Of a stretch of 64,000 nucleotides of DNA, positions 22,629 through 34,967 are shown one piece after another. The notes beneath the pieces were generated by a model. That model saw nothing but the letters and a program-made list of their open reading frames with translations. It did no database searches and was not told the origin of the DNA. Each line of letters starts with the position of its first letter. Position 1 is the first letter of the stretch. The position numbers and the translations under genes are program-made. The stretch is from assembly GCA_010356995.1 (NCBI GenBank), contig ML996690.1:79101-143100 (forward strand). The letters run 5' to 3'. The DNA comes from Trichodelitschia bisporula (lineage: Eukaryota > Ascomycota > Dothideomycetes > Phaeotrichales > Phaeotrichaceae).

Positions 22629-23863
22629 CTAAGCCCATTTTCCCAAGAGCGCCATCAACCCCGCACCCAGACACATGACACCAAACGCACTGAGCACCTT
22701 CCCGATGCTCGCTTGCCGCATGGACGGCGAGAACATGAACTCGTGCGCCATGAGCTCGACGAGCCCCGTGTAGATCAGGATGCCTGCAGAAACGCTGTCG
22801 AATACTCCGTTCGCTACGAGAGCCGCCTGGCTGCCAGGCGAGAAGCTCTTTCGCACGCCGAGCCCCACAGCAATGGCAGAAGGTGTGGAGATCGCATATC
22901 CGATGCCGAGGGCGTATGGCGTCCAAGCCCTGCCGCGCGGCCAAGGCGCCGCACAAAGACGAGTCCCAAGACCAAGCCCTTCGAATGTCTGGTGGAAGAC
23001 GAGTACAACGTACAGAGTGACGAACTCTGAACCTGCGACGGCGAGCGTCAGACCGATGAAGATGCTGTGAAAGACGACGCCGAATTCCAGGATGAAGATG
23101 GCGGTCATTTGCGCGGCATAACTTTCGGCTCCCATGTGCGACTTCAGGGATGAATTATCGGTGTGCTCCCGGCCGTGGCCTAGGTGATCATCGCCTATCA
23201 TGGGCGTGTGGCCGTGGGAGTCCTTCTCCGGGCCCTTAGCGGAGGAGACAGAGGCGGAGGTCGGTGCGTGGCCGAGCTCCTCGTCGGCCGGGGGGGTGCC
23301 GTGGGAGTGAGCTTCTCCATGGGAGTGGTCATGCCCGAAGGAGGCGAAGCGCATGGTGAGAGTTTCGAGGAGGAACATGCTGAAGATGGTCATGAGGACG
23401 ATGCCTTCGACCCAGGAATACTCGGTAATCGGGCCCTGAAGGCACGGGTTGTTGAGAGCCTCATGGGCGGGGGCAAGAAGCTACATAGTTAGAGAAAAGG
23501 TTACGAGAATATATAGGTATGGAACATACATGAATGAATGCCGTCGCGATGATGACGCCTGAGCCGAAGTACTTCGCGATAAAGAATAGAATTTCGAAGG
23601 CGCGGTTGTGGGTGTACTTCTTCGCGAAGATGGGGAAGAGGGCGCCTGGCTTCGTTAGTCTGCGCCGGAGAGTCAAGAAGATGTAACATACCGAGCAGCG
23701 AGCCGATGAAGATAACGAATATCGCCGATATACGAAGTCCCAGCTGTCCCGAGTATTCGTTGTCTTGCGCGCAGTGGCCCGGTTGGCCGATCAGAGGGAC
23801 GGAGATCATCTCCGGGACTTCGCGCGGAGAGAGCGCACCAATGTTATGGAGTGTGAGTGCCAT
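22629..23863 (-). CDS. ZIP family zinc transporter (Zrt1/Zrt2 type)
   Basis: Plasma-membrane zinc uptake permease. Exons 23863..23692, 23645..23530, 23480..22629 (1140 nt, 379 aa). Eight hydrophobic segments can be counted. TM2 holds GSGVIIATAFIHLLAPAHEAL, TM4 HSIFIGLTLAV and TM5 HQTFEGLGLG, which carry the conserved metal-site His/Glu residues. The cytosolic loop between TM3 and TM4 is long and His-rich (GHDHSHGEAHSHG, HGHTP, HLGHGREH), as in fungal Zrt proteins. The first intron uses the CCAG acceptor (exon 2 starts 23645), which keeps GSLLGALFPI in frame. Substrate specificity (high or low affinity) cannot be read from the sequence. Confidence 0.93.
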
Positions 23864-26453
23864 CGTTTGTGTGGGGTAGAAAAGGAGGGGAAACAGTGCC
23901 CTTCTTAAGGAAGAATATTTGAATGCGCGGACAGGCGTGGTTGCGCAGGACCCGAAGCATAGGCGTACCAGGTAGGAGGAGGGGAGGACGCGGCCACCAG
24001 GGTTTGAAGAGTGGGCGGTGACTGAGCAACACGTATGAGGGTAGCCAGCTTACGGGTGTAGGGTATGGTGCAGGAGACTTTGGAGTTGTTGAAGAGGATA
24101 GCCGGCAAGTCGGCAGTCGCAGAGAGAATGGTGATGGCTCGCCAGCGCCGCAGAAGCCGCAGAAGCTGCTTTCACTCCGCACCCACGGTACCCTGATGGC
24201 CCTGCCGAGCCAACAGCCCAGAAGCCTCCCGACAAAGCCCTTTCCCTCCACTTCACTCAGCCGAAACCAATCCACCGCCCCGCATTATTCACAAACACAA
24301 CACTCCACGACACTCGACATATGGCCAGGCCGTCGCATATGAGCTGTGACAAAAGGTGGTTCGCCAGAGACGGCCTCCATTCTAATCTTCGTCTCCTTCG
24401 CCCAGGGCATGGCGAAGCTGGCAAGCGCTGCCTCACCTCGCCGACCCGATTGCCTTATCTCTGCCCCTTCCGCCCGACAATCGCCCGACACTGCCCAGCG
24501 GCGCGATTGTGAGGAAGGCGTATGCACGGCGCCGTTGAGGCAGCGTAAAACATGCCTTCCTATTGGCCAAGCCGGTACCGTGATGGCCGGCCCCGCGGGG
24601 CTGCCTCGATGCCACTTCGATGCCGATTGCACGGCCACAGCTTCTCCGAGACGCATGAGGCCAGCTGAGTGACGAAAATATGACGGCGCAGCTGGTTGCA
24701 TGCATTACTAAGGTCCTGCGCGAGAGGATTTGAGGTGCGATATGGCTGCCGCACGCGCGGCATTGGCGGTTGTGTGCGCGGGACGAGCCGCCGGGTCTCG
24801 GCGTCAGGCTTCGATATGCGTCATTTCAGGCACTTTCCGGAAGGGTGTTCCTTTCTTCGCGGACCATGATGGTTGATGGATTAATCACAGGTCTGCCTTG
24901 TGCATCGAACTGCAGTCGTAGCTGTCGTTCAGCCTGTGCCGAGAACGCTTCCTCGAAGTTGGGATGCATCGAGTCGAGATTAGTCGCAAGCATTGGCTGA
25001 CAATGTTCTCGCTCGCGGGTGCGGCTGCAGGTTGTATCTGCGGGCCATCAGTGTTGCTTTGTCATTCTGTCATGCCTTTAGGCTGAGAAGCGCTCCCCGG
25101 ACTGTCTTTCTGATGATCTAGATCCCATCATGCATTGGATGAGTCGCCCAAACGGTCTCTGCAACAGGATGATGGGATGATGAGGTGACGATAAACCTGC
25201 TGGCTTTATAACGCTAGAATTTTCTCCTCTCAGTATTCGTTCCATCCTATTTCTGGCACCTGGTCCTTGCCGATCCGGTTTGTGATCAATAACTATTGGC
25301 CTGTCACCCATGGCAATCCGACTGCGTGCGGGTATCGTATGCCGCAACCCCCACTTCCGAAGCGACTTTCTGCAACAGCATACGGCTTCGCCACTTGATC
25401 CAGCCATCAGGGTATGCGAAGAAAGGAGCTTTATCTCAAGATCGGCCAGCGGACATCCAGATTCCCGAATCGGGGAGATGTTAGAATTCTGTCAAGCCTC
25501 ACGGGACTCTCTCACCTTGTCTTTCTCATGATTGTGAAGAAGGAGAGCACTCCAACGAAAAGGCAAGCATTCCCGGTCGATCTCCACTCCTATGTTTTCG
25601 CGCTGGGTGCTGGCAGAAAGCTGGAAGAAGCTGCCAGCCCGAAATCCAGTCATGAGTAGGAGAGCCGAAGCGGTATGCTCTGCAAGCGCTCCGAATGGAA
25701 GGCCGACTTTCCGAGTTTCGGCCCGGACGTCGGATCGACATCGGACGATCGTATTCACGAGCCGGTAAGCTACCGGAATCGAGCCCGGCGGGAAGAGGAT
25801 CGGCAGACCGGGGTGGTGAGGAAGTTTGAAGCTTGCATGGCGTCTTGTGGCGTGGTTCGCCAAAGCTGTGCCGTCACCATCCATTTCTTCACGGCCAACT
25901 TGACGCTCTACCATTGGGTGGAGTATTATTATTCGCATCCTAAGAGATGATATTACTTTTCAACCTCAGCATCCTCCAGAGGTGAGGGAAAGAAGTAGAG
26001 TTAAACACGTTCCAGATTCACGATGCCCCAAGGCCCGCACCCCGCCACTCCTGCCAACGGGAACCCCTCAACCCCGCACTCAATGCAATGATTGGCAAGC
26101 AGCTGACACGGCAAACACTTCAGAAACAGACAAGAATACGCAAAGATTGAGCAGGCAGCAACACACCAAGGCTGCCTACGTAACCGACAGGCATCTGATT
26201 GGCCGGAGCTGTGGCGCGGCTAGGGCAACCCCCGCGTTCGGAGCTTAGCAACATGCGTCATTGTATCACGGGCCACGGCTTGCGGGTGGGGAAGGCTCCG
26301 TTTCAGCTTCCAAGGTTGGGAAGGGGCGGGTAAGTGCTGTAGGCTGAGGACTTTAAACTGCGGGGCTTGCTTGTCATCAGCTTCAACCTCACTTCTTCAT
26401 CTCTCAACCTCTAGCATCCAGCAACAGAGACACTGAATTGATCTGTCATTGCC
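23864..26453. other. 2.6-kb gene-free divergent region (ZIP / rhodopsin)
   Basis: No supported gene in 2.6 kb, unusually long for this window. It separates the divergent zinc transporter and rhodopsin genes. Open frames are short, Arg/Pro-rich and overlap on both strands, typical of non-coding GC-rich DNA. It could hold long promoters, a lncRNA or a fully decayed gene. Confidence 0.45.
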
Positions 26454-27580
26454 ATGATGATCGTCCCTACTGCCGAGATGTTCATGAAGACGTCGACGCT
26501 GCTCGTACCCACGGCGACGTCGACCCATCATGCGTCTGACACCGCCTTCCCGACTGTCATACCCGATCTGCCTATTTTCGAGCATGCTGGCACCACCGGA
26601 TACCGCACGCTCTGGTAAATACGCCCATCAACGTTGCCATTGGGAAGGCTGACAGTTTAGGGCGGTCTTCGTGCTCCTAGTCCTCTCGTCAGCCGCCTTC
26701 GCCGGGCTGTCCTGGAACGTTCCTGTGGTAAGTGCAACCGCCAGCACGCATCTCCGAACAAGCTGACAGACACCAGTCAAAACGTTACCTTCATGTTCTG
26801 ACCACCACCGCCACCCTGACCTCTGCTCTCGCGTACTTTGGCCTCGCCACGAAGCAGGGCATCACTTGGCACGTCTACCGCGTGGTCGTCCATAATGAGC
26901 ACGTCCCGAACACGGTGCAGCACTTTGTGCGGCCCATCGCTTGGGCGCACTATGTCGACTGGCTCATTACCGGCCCGCTGCTGCTGGCCCAGGTTTCGTT
27001 CCTGGCAGGCTTGGACGGTGCCCACACTCTGATCACGATTGCGGCCAACACAATCTTTGTGCTTGGTGGGCTCTTCTCGGCATTTGCGACTGGCCATAAG
27101 GGCGCCCAATGGGGATGGTAAGTATTCATCTCTCCAGTTTGATGTGTAAAGCTGATTAGCAGGTACACGATCTCCGCCATCGCCTATTTCGTCGTCCTCT
27201 GGCAGCTCTTTGTCAACGGACGCGCCCACGCTGCGGCACAGGGCAATACAGTCAGCCGCTTCTTTTTGTCGGTGGCCATTTACACATCGCTTGTGTGGGC
27301 GGCGTACCCGATGTAAGTCTCTCCTGACCATCATTCTTCCTTTGCTAAAATGAGAAACAGCATCTGGGCTCTCAGCACTGGCACCCGTGTTCTCTCCGTT
27401 AATCACGAGATTATCGCCTATGCAGTGTTGGACTTGCTCGCGAAGCCCATTTTCGGCGCCTGGCTGCTCACGACATACTCGAAGGTACCGGAGATCCAGG
27501 CTGGCCTGGGAGGATTCTGGTCGCGGGGTTTGGATGCCGAGGGCAGGATCCGCATTGCGGACGATGAGGATGGTGCGTAA
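26454..27580 (+). CDS. microbial-type (type I) rhodopsin
   Basis: Seven-helix retinal protein. Exons 26454..26614, 26661..26727, 26777..27117, 27163..27312, 27361..27580 (939 nt, 312 aa). The retinal Schiff-base Lys is K268 in helix G (LDLLAKPIFGAWLL), with the counter-ion Asp D264 four residues before it, equivalent to bacteriorhodopsin D212 and K216. Helix C reads AHYVDWLITGPLLLAQV: the proton-acceptor Asp (D85) is D137, but the donor position (D96) is Q148 and the normally invariant Arg82 position is H134. So it should bind retinal, but the pumping set is not standard. ORP-type opsins lack the Lys and are excluded. No carotenoid genes lie nearby in this window. A second ATG at 26457 is an alternative start. 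Confidence 0.92.
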
Positions 27581-29221
27581 AGGCGTGTCGATGACCTGAA
27601 CATCGCTTGCCCAGCCCGACAACACCAACCAAGGTGACAATGGACTATCAAAAGTGAGCAGGGTGATGTGAAGAGATAATGGCAGTGAAGTATTGCTTTA
27701 CAGGAGGGAGAAGAGTACGATGCTATGGGTATGTTCTATGAAATTGACGGCAAAGCACATGGCTTGCATTTTACGGTCTTTAGCACACTAGGTTAGCATA
27801 TCAGGATTCAAGGCGCAATTGATTTCCATATTTTCTTTTGTTGCAGCCGTGAATATGGATATGCTCTAGTGGTGATCGTCAACGCTGATGCCATGTTGCG
27901 GCGGCAATGGTGTCATTTCAAGCCTCAATTGGTACGCATTGCGTGACGTCACGACTCTCGCAGCCTCATACTGGACGCTTGGCGTGGGTTAGGTGTTACC
28001 GATGGCTAGCATTAGCGGCGCGGCGTGGTGAGGGTGGTCGAGCTTGTCCAATTATGTGCTGCGCTCCTCCCTCTATGTATTTCGGAGTAGAAACGATAAG
28101 TGCTGAGTACACCGATGAGCCTCTGAGCTCAGACTATCAAAGGGATTCTTAAAGTAGGTGAGGAAGAGAGCATTGTGAGGGTAAGGATCAAGCGGCATGA
28201 CTGATAAGGGTGAGAAACAGGTTCTTTCGACGATAGGGTGAGTGTATGCACAGATGTGCTTAGATATAGAGAGCAGGTACTAGGGGCTTGTTACTGCATG
28301 ATGCGGGTGGGAGATCTCGGGATGTTTGTGCGGGATTATCCTCGCTGTATAGATTCTTGACCAATGGATTTTGGCACCGTTTCCTTTGATAAGCCTGCTT
28401 TCTGGCGGACGGAATATGGACTTTGTAGAGTGAGTTGAGCTCGTGCGTAAGAGGGTCAATCCCGGACTATGAGTTTTTGTACTCAATAGCAAGCGGGCTA
28501 GATACACCATCGAGTTTTCCTCCATGAGGGGTTGGTGTTGAAAGGAATTCGGTTCAACCACAATATGGCTCATCAGTATGAAGGGTGCATAAATTGTATG
28601 ACTTTGAGGCCTGTTGTGCTTCCTAGAATGAGTATTGCAGCGATGTGTTCCTGTCGTGTTTCTCAGTTTAATGGCTTCGTAATGACCATGCCAGCTGTGT
28701 GCCTCGATAATCTCAGCCGTTCATCGCATTCTGCACCCAGCCGCATGCGACGTCCCGACCTAGCCAAAAGGCAAGGCCTGAATTGTTCGTACCAGGCCCC
28801 ATTCGAGGAGAACTGCGGCATATGGAGTCATGATTTAAGCAACATTGGTCTGCAGGAGCTGGTGGTAGTAGCCCATTCGCCCATGAGCATGGGAAGATCC
28901 CAAAAACCAAGACAAAGCCTAGAGGCTCGACAGAAGGGAATCCATACGAGTATGTCCGTCGCATGGGGGTAGCAAAAACTGACAACTCCTATACTTCAGC
29001 ACCGGGAAGCGACGAAATGCGATACTAGCCGGTGGATTGCTATGGTACTACAGAAGTACCGGCAAAACCGGTCGTATCAGCCGTTCATCATGTCCGCCAG
29101 TATCGCAAGCCGACCTCTCTGGCCGTCCTGAGGATAGCTTGGGGCGATGAACCTTGTAGGCGTGGGTAGTCCTCCAGATATGCAGAGCCCGGGTACCAGA
29201 TACTCGACCCATCCCCCATCC
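27581..29221. other. gene-free region
   Basis: 1.6 kb with no frame I trust; it should include the rhodopsin and HYPK 3' regions, since these genes converge. Confidence 0.45.
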
Positions 29222-29623
29222 TCAAGCCACCGTAACATACGCCACCATCGCCTTAACCGCATCTCCATCATGCGCCTTCAACAACTCCGTCGCCTTGCCC
29301 TTCGCCATCTCCAACTGATCAACCTGCATCATCAGCCGAAAGTCCCCCCCAACACACGCCCTACTCACCAGCAGCGCAACATCGCCCGCCTCAATCTTAA
29401 CCTTCTTGCTCGCCGCCTCCGCCTTCTTCCCCCCAACATCCAGCTTCTTCATCGCCTGCCCCAAAGCCTCGGAGTCGACATCGCGGTCCTCGTCCGCGTC
29501 TGCGCGGTCCAGGTTGCTGAGTGCTTCGGCGGCTTTGCGGTCTTCGGCGTTGGTGGGGAGGGGAGGGTCGCCTGTTGCGTCGGCGCCTTCGGTTATGGTT
29601 GCGGGCTGCGGTTCTTCGGCCAT
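29222..29623 (-). CDS. HYPK: HYPK (huntingtin-interacting protein K) family, NatA regulator
   Basis: Ribosome-associated partner and inhibitor of the N-terminal acetyltransferase NatA. Exons 29623..29369 and 29323..29222 (357 nt, 118 aa). The 45-bp intron is a multiple of three without a stop, so it could be read through, but removing it restores the family sequence VKIEAGDVALLVDQLEMAKG. The C-terminal UBA-like domain (KATELLKAHDGDAVKAMVAYV) and the acidic, disordered N-terminus are as in known HYPK proteins. The intron has good GTGAGT and ATGCAG ends. Confidence 0.9.
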   Translation of the reverse strand: MAEEPQPATITEGADATGDPPLPTNAEDRKAAEALSNLDRADADEDRDVDSEALGQAMKKLDVGGKKAEAASKKVKIEAGDVALLVSRACVGGDFRLMMQVDQLEMAKGKATELLKAHDGDAVKAMVAYVTVA

Positions 29624-30239
29624 GGTGGGTAGGAGAGGGCGGGGGCCGTTCTAAGTGCTGTAAGTTGAGGTCGGGAAAGGACTCGAGACTTGCGGGAGAG
29701 CGCGAGGGATCCGTGTTGGAGAGATCCTTGCGTGTGGCGCAGTGGTTGTGCGTGGCGAATGAGCCACAGCTAGTGCAGGTGGGCTTTGTTGACCACCTGA
29801 TGATGTATCCTTCATGCGGAAAAGTGACGTTCGGTAACGTCGAGAGATTCAGGTGATTCGATAAACGTCGCCATTTTGACTGCGGACTGGAGAGCTCAAT
29901 TGTTGAAATTGCCATCGTGTAAGTCACTCCCGGTGCTCCTCCTGCTGCGAGTGTGTGTTTGGCCGTCGCCGAGATCCAGTCATCGCGACTTTTTTTTCAT
30001 GTGCTTCGTGACTGCGAATTGATGAGACGACTTTGGGTACTCATATTCGCTTCGGCTACTGTGTTGCTTGGGCTTGATCAGTAGACTTCCAAATTGCTTT
30101 CACTTCCCTAAACACTCCCCCCCCCTCCCCACAACGGGTAAACACCACAAGTGCGACCCTACAGCTTCATACGTTGTACAACCAATTCAGACAGCCATCT
30201 AACTTCTACAGTTCGAGAAATCCCACGAATACCGCCAAC
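29624..30239. other. divergent promoter HYPK / DAHP synthase
   Basis: No gene. The 120 bp before the DAHP synthase ATG hold a C-tract (about 30114-30130) and a pyrimidine-rich leader, in the manner of fungal housekeeping promoters. Confidence 0.45.
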
Positions 30240-31755
30240 ATGGCTCCTCCACCCAACACGCCCCAATCGGTCCCAATAACCCCACCCGAAGACTGGACTC
30301 CCTCATGTACGCCCCCCCATCGTCCTCCCTTCGCATCTAACCCCCCCCAGCCTGGCGCACCAAACCCCTCCACCAAGCCGTCCTCTACCCCGAACCCACC
30401 GCCCTCCCCCCCGTAACCGCCAAACTCACCTCCCTGCCTCCCCTGGTAACCCCCCACGAAATCACCCGCCTAAAAGCGCACCTCCGCGCCGCCGCCGAAG
30501 GCCAGGCCTTCCTCCTCCAAGGCGGCGACTGCGCCGAACTCTTCAGCTACTGCACCCCCGCAGCAATCGACGCCAAAATCAAGCTCCTCCTCCAAATGTC
30601 CCTCGTCCTCATCTGGGGCATGAACAAGCCCGTCGTCCGCGTCGCCCGCATCGCAGGCCAGTACGCCAAGCCGCGGTCCAGCCCGAACGAGACCCTGCCG
30701 GATGGCACCTCTGTCCCGTCTTTCCGCGGCGATGTGCTCAATGGGTATGAGCCGGCGGATCGCGCGCTTGACCCCAACCGTCTCGTGCAGGCGTATTTTC
30801 ACTCTGCGGCTACGCTGAATTATATGCGGGCGCAGATTGCGTCGGGGGTGGCGGATTTACATCGCCCGTTGGAGTGGGATCTCGGGCATGTAAGAGATGA
30901 GGAGCTGAATAAGAGGTATGGTGCTATTGTGAGCAGCATCACGGAGAGCTTGCGCTTCATGGCGACGATTGGTGCGGATGCGCCGGCTGGGCCGCTGCGT
31001 ACCGTTGAGTTGTTTTCCAGCCACGAGGGGCTGGTGCTCGAGTACGAAGAGGCGCTGACGCGGCGACTGCGGGTCCCACCTGCAGAGGGGGAATTCGTGG
31101 GCGGTGCGGCTCAAGAGGCCTGGTTCGCGACGAGCGGGCATATGATTTGGATAGGGGACCGGACGCGCCAGTTGGACGGCGGACATGTAGAGTTTTTCCG
31201 CGGGATTGCGAATCCGATCGGCGTGAAGGTGGGGCCGAGCATGAAGGCGCCCGAACTGGTGCGGCTGTTGGATGTTGTGAACCCGGGGCGGGAGGTGGGG
31301 AAGGTGGTGCTCATTACGCGGTATGGGGCTGGGAAGGTGGAGGAGTTGCTGGGGGGGCATATTGAGGCGGTGAAGGGGAGTGGGCATCGGGTTGTTTGGC
31401 AGTGTGATCCGATGCATGGGTGCGTTTTTGTGTGTGGCCCCTTTTGGACGAAGGCTAATGGGACAGGAATACGCAAACGACGTCTACGGGCATCAAGACT
31501 CGTGCGTTCAGCGATATCTTCAGCGAGCTTTCGTCCGCGCTTCGCATCCACCGCGCACATGGCTCTTTCCTCGGCGGCGTGCACCTCGAGTTAACCGGCG
31601 ATGCGGTGACGGAGTGCATTGGGGGTAGCGAAGGGCTGGAGGAGGAGGATCTGAGCCTCAACTACACGACGTATTGCGACCCGCGCCTGAACGAGAAGCA
31701 AGCTCTCGAGCTCGCATTCCTGATCGCAGGCCACTATCGCGGCGAGGTTGCCTAA
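30240..31755 (+). CDS. 3-deoxy-7-phosphoheptulonate (DAHP) synthase, class II
   Basis: First step of the shikimate pathway: phosphoenolpyruvate plus erythrose 4-phosphate to DAHP. Exons 30240..30306, 30351..31419, 31467..31755 (1425 nt, 474 aa). Class II (plant/bacterial AroA_II) hallmarks: FLLQGGDCAELF, VVRVARIAGQYAKPRSSP, FRGDVLNGYEP, SSHEGLVLEYEEALTR, WIGDRTRQLDGGHVEFFRGI, NPIGVKVGPSM, VWQCDPMHGNTQTT (last part spans intron 2) and HLELTGDAVTECIGG. The metal and substrate residues (Cys of GGDC, HE of SSHEG, Glu of HLELTG, the late Asp in YCDPRLN) are all present. Length and motifs are complete. It converges on the dehydrogenase gene with only 58 bp between the stop codons. Confidence 0.96.
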
Positions 31756-31813
31756 GTACAATGTGTTTGCTAGCTAAAAGTACCTGCCTTTATATGCTGT
31801 TTCTGTTGTCTTC

Positions 31814-33484
31814 TTACCTGCCCTGTAGCTCCCCTAACCCCCCCATTGTCACCGTCTTGACCGTCACAAACTCGTCAATCCCGTACTTGCTCCCCTCGCG
31901 CCCGAACCCGCTCTGCTTCACGCCACCAAACGGCGCCGCAGCGTCGCTAATCAGCCCGGTATTCACCCCCACCATCCCCACCTCCAGCGCCTCCGCAACC
32001 CGGAAAATGCGTCCAACATCCCGACTAAAGAAATACCCAGCCAGGCCCACCTCTGACGCATTCGCCAAATCCACGACCTCAGCCTCAGTGTCAAACGGGA
32101 ACAGCCCCGCCACCGGCCCGAACGTCTCCTCGTGCGCCAGCTGCATATCCTTGCTCATATCGCGCAGGACAGTGAGCTCGAAGAAGTTGCTCCCCAGATC
32201 CGGGAGCTTCTGCCCTCCGGCCAGGAGTTTGGCGCCCTTGTCCACTGCGTCCTTGACGTGGGCTTCTACCTTTCCAATCGCGCGTTCGTGGATGACGGGT
32301 CCGTGGGTGACGCCTTTGTCCCAGCCGTAGCCGACCTTGAACGCCTTCACCTTCTCGGCGAAAGCGTCAGCGAACTTGTCGTAAATCCCACGTTGGACGT
32401 AGATCCGGTTCGCACAAACGCAGGTTTGGCCCGAGGAGCGGAATTTGCTTGCCACCGCGCCGGCAACAGCCGCATCGAGATCCGCGTCGTCGAAGACGAT
32501 AAAGGGCGCGTTTCCGCCCAACTCAAAGGAGACCTTTTTCACGGTGTCTGAGGAGTTGCGCATCAGAAGCTTGCCCACTCGTGTGCTGCCAGTGAAGCTG
32601 ATCTTGCGCACTGTCTCGGAGGCCGTTAGCGTGTTACCGATTTCCTCGGTGTTGGCGAGACCGGTTACGAAGTTAACGACGCCGGGTGGGATACCTGCGC
32701 GGTGACCGAGCTCAGCGATCGCGGCGGCTGTGAGTGGTGTCTCGCCAGGCGATTTCGCGACGACGGTGCATCCAGCAGCAAGCGCAGGGCCAATCTTGCG
32801 CGTGATCATGGCGGCGGGAAAGTTCCACGGCGTGATAAAGCCACACACACCCACGGGCTGCTTCCACGTAAACACCCTGTTCCCTGGAATACTCGCGGGA
32901 ATCGTGTCGCCATAAAGCCGCGGCGCCTCCTCCGCGAACCACTCGAAAAAGCCGGCCGCGTAAGCGACTTCACCCTTCGCGTCCGCGAGTGGCTTCCCGT
33001 TCTCCCATGTAATCAGCTTCGCGAGGTCTTCTTGGTTTTCCATCATGAGCTGGAACCACTTGTGCAGGAGGCGGGAGCGCTCGCGACCTGTCATGGCGCG
33101 GAATGAGGGGAGGGCGGCGGCGGCGGCGGCGATGGCGGACTCGGTCTCCGCTTTTGACATTTCGGGCATGGTACCGATGAGCTTATGTGTGGCGGGGTCT
33201 GCAATGTTAGAGGCCGCTAGTCAAGCAGGAAGGGAGGCGGACCCTTGATCTCGAAGGTTTGGCCGGACTCGGCGTCGGTCCATTTTCCGTTGATGTATGC
33301 TTGCGATTTGAGCAGCGACTTGTCGCTGAGCTAGTGCGGTTAGACTGGGTCACTTGAGAGAGAATTGGGCGCGCACGGGTGGGATACTGCGAGACATGGC
33401 GAAGGTGCGTGTTACTGTGCGCGTGAGGGCGGCGGGATGTGAGACGAAAGCTCGCGCACGGGAAATGCGGAGGAGAGAAGCCAT
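31814..33484 (-). CDS. succinate-semialdehyde dehydrogenase (GABA shunt)
   Basis: NAD(P)-dependent oxidation of succinate semialdehyde to succinate. Exons 33484..33377, 33330..33243, 33198..31814 (1581 nt, 526 aa). The ALDH fold shows VGVCGFITPWNFPAAMITRK, SFTGSTRVGKLL, the base Glu in FELGGNAPF (E291) and the catalytic Cys in GQTCVCANR (C325). The GabD/SSADH subgroup is suggested by LVDLANASEVGLAGYFFSRD-like and AAPFGGVKQSGFGREG segments. The N-terminal 30 residues (MASLLRISRARAFVSHPAAL) look like a mitochondrial presequence; Met30 (FAMSRSIPP) could start a cytosolic form. Intron 2 begins GTCCGC, a weak donor, but the frame requires it. Close alternative: another medium-chain semialdehyde dehydrogenase. 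Confidence 0.92.
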
Positions 33485-34061
33485 TGCGCGGGCGAAGGGG
33501 ATTTATGACTTCACACTTCGCAGATAAGGTTAACGATTGCGGGGTAAGAGCAATTGAGTGGTGGGCGGGACGGGAAAGAAGTGTGGGCGGTTTGATCTGT
33601 GAATGGTGATAATGCGGGGAGGAGGGTGGAGTGATGACGTTGTGGAGCTTTTGAGCCTTGTGGCGCAGGTCCGGGGTAAGCCGGTGGCTCATGGGACTAC
33701 GGTTCGGTACATTCGAGGTCATGCACGTTGGTACGGAATAATAAATCACCGTTGCATGTGCAGCAATCTCATATACTGCATGTTCAAACATTCCCAACCC
33801 TCGATGCATCTCCCCGCGATCGCTCCGCTCCGCATACAGCGCATGCTCGCCTGAATGCGACATGTCATATGTACTACCGCAACGCCAGCCTCGCCCAAGT
33901 TCTCCTGCCATCCTACAACCTGCGCACCAGCCAACCGTTGCGTAGAAACGCTCAATAGGCTTTCGACCGGACGCTTGCGGCACACGGGATCTTACGCGAG
34001 CGCTCGAGGCAGCAAGAGAGACAAAGGAATTCGCTGCGATGATTATACCATGACGCATCCC
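33485..34061. other. intergenic, dehydrogenase promoter
   Basis: A 283-codon minus-strand frame crosses this region and the first dehydrogenase exons in another phase, but its composition is non-protein-like. I see no gene. Confidence 0.45.
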
Positions 34062-34967
34062 TTACCCGTACACATCCCCTTCCCCGACCATAATCCAATC
34101 GGTATCCGAGGAGGTAGTCGCGCTGCCGCTTGAGCCCTCACTGATCTCTGCATCCTCGGAGTCTGTACTAGACCCTTTCTCGTCGCTTAACGCAGCAGTT
34201 GGCGCCGTCCCCGCCCGCGGTCGATGGGGATCCAGCCGTACAAAGAACAACCACCGCTGCAGCTTGCTCTTGTTCTCGTGTACTGGAAACTCGTCGATCA
34301 GGCGAAATATCAAGGTGGGCTTCTTGCTCCCGCCGTCGTCCTTGGTCCCAGCTTGCCAGGAGTCGTACAGTAGCGTTGCCTCGACCACGCGGACCCGGTC
34401 GGGGGTGAGATTGATGACGATGGCCTGGTGGAAAAAGCTAATATTACCGTAGAGGTAGAGTATCGTGGGGAAAGGGCTCGCTATACCGTAGTATCGTCGC
34501 ATATTAGAACCGTCTTCTTGAACCTCTCCAAAGTCTCGTTTATTCTGCTCGCTAGCGATGTAGTCCCGGATAGGGGCCTCCCACCTCAACTGATGCGACG
34601 TCAGATGACTGACGGCGCCTATTTCGCCGACGTAGAGACCGTCGTTTTCCTCCTCTACGTCACCGGATATACCAGCCACGCTCTGGCTGGGAAGCCCGGC
34701 AGGTTGAAGGGACATGTGGCCCATCTGCCGATTGAGGTCTGCAACCTCACAGCCTGAGACACAGGGGACTGTAACGACCAAGGCTCCCATTATGTCGGAT
34801 GGTATAGGCGATTCCTCGGCCGGACAGGACTCGACAATAAGGCGGCAGGTCCAGTGACACTCTAAGGTCTTTTTGTTCCATCTTTCGTAGAGGTCTCGAT
34901 ATAGAAGGGTATAGAGGTCGGGGTAGTCGACCTCGTCCGGTTCACTGCCAGTGATACATGAATGGTT

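Noticed and set aside
25760-25800. tRNA B-box-like GGCTCGATTCC on the minus strand
   Set aside because: No matching acceptor, D or anticodon stems could be folded around it.
29324-29368. Reading the HYPK gene as one uninterrupted exon
   Set aside because: The 45-bp segment is in frame but has perfect intron ends and interrupts the conserved UBA-like region; removal restores the family sequence.
33207-34058. 283-codon minus-strand frame over the dehydrogenase start
   Set aside because: It overlaps two real exons in another phase, and its Pro/His/Ser-rich translation has no family features.
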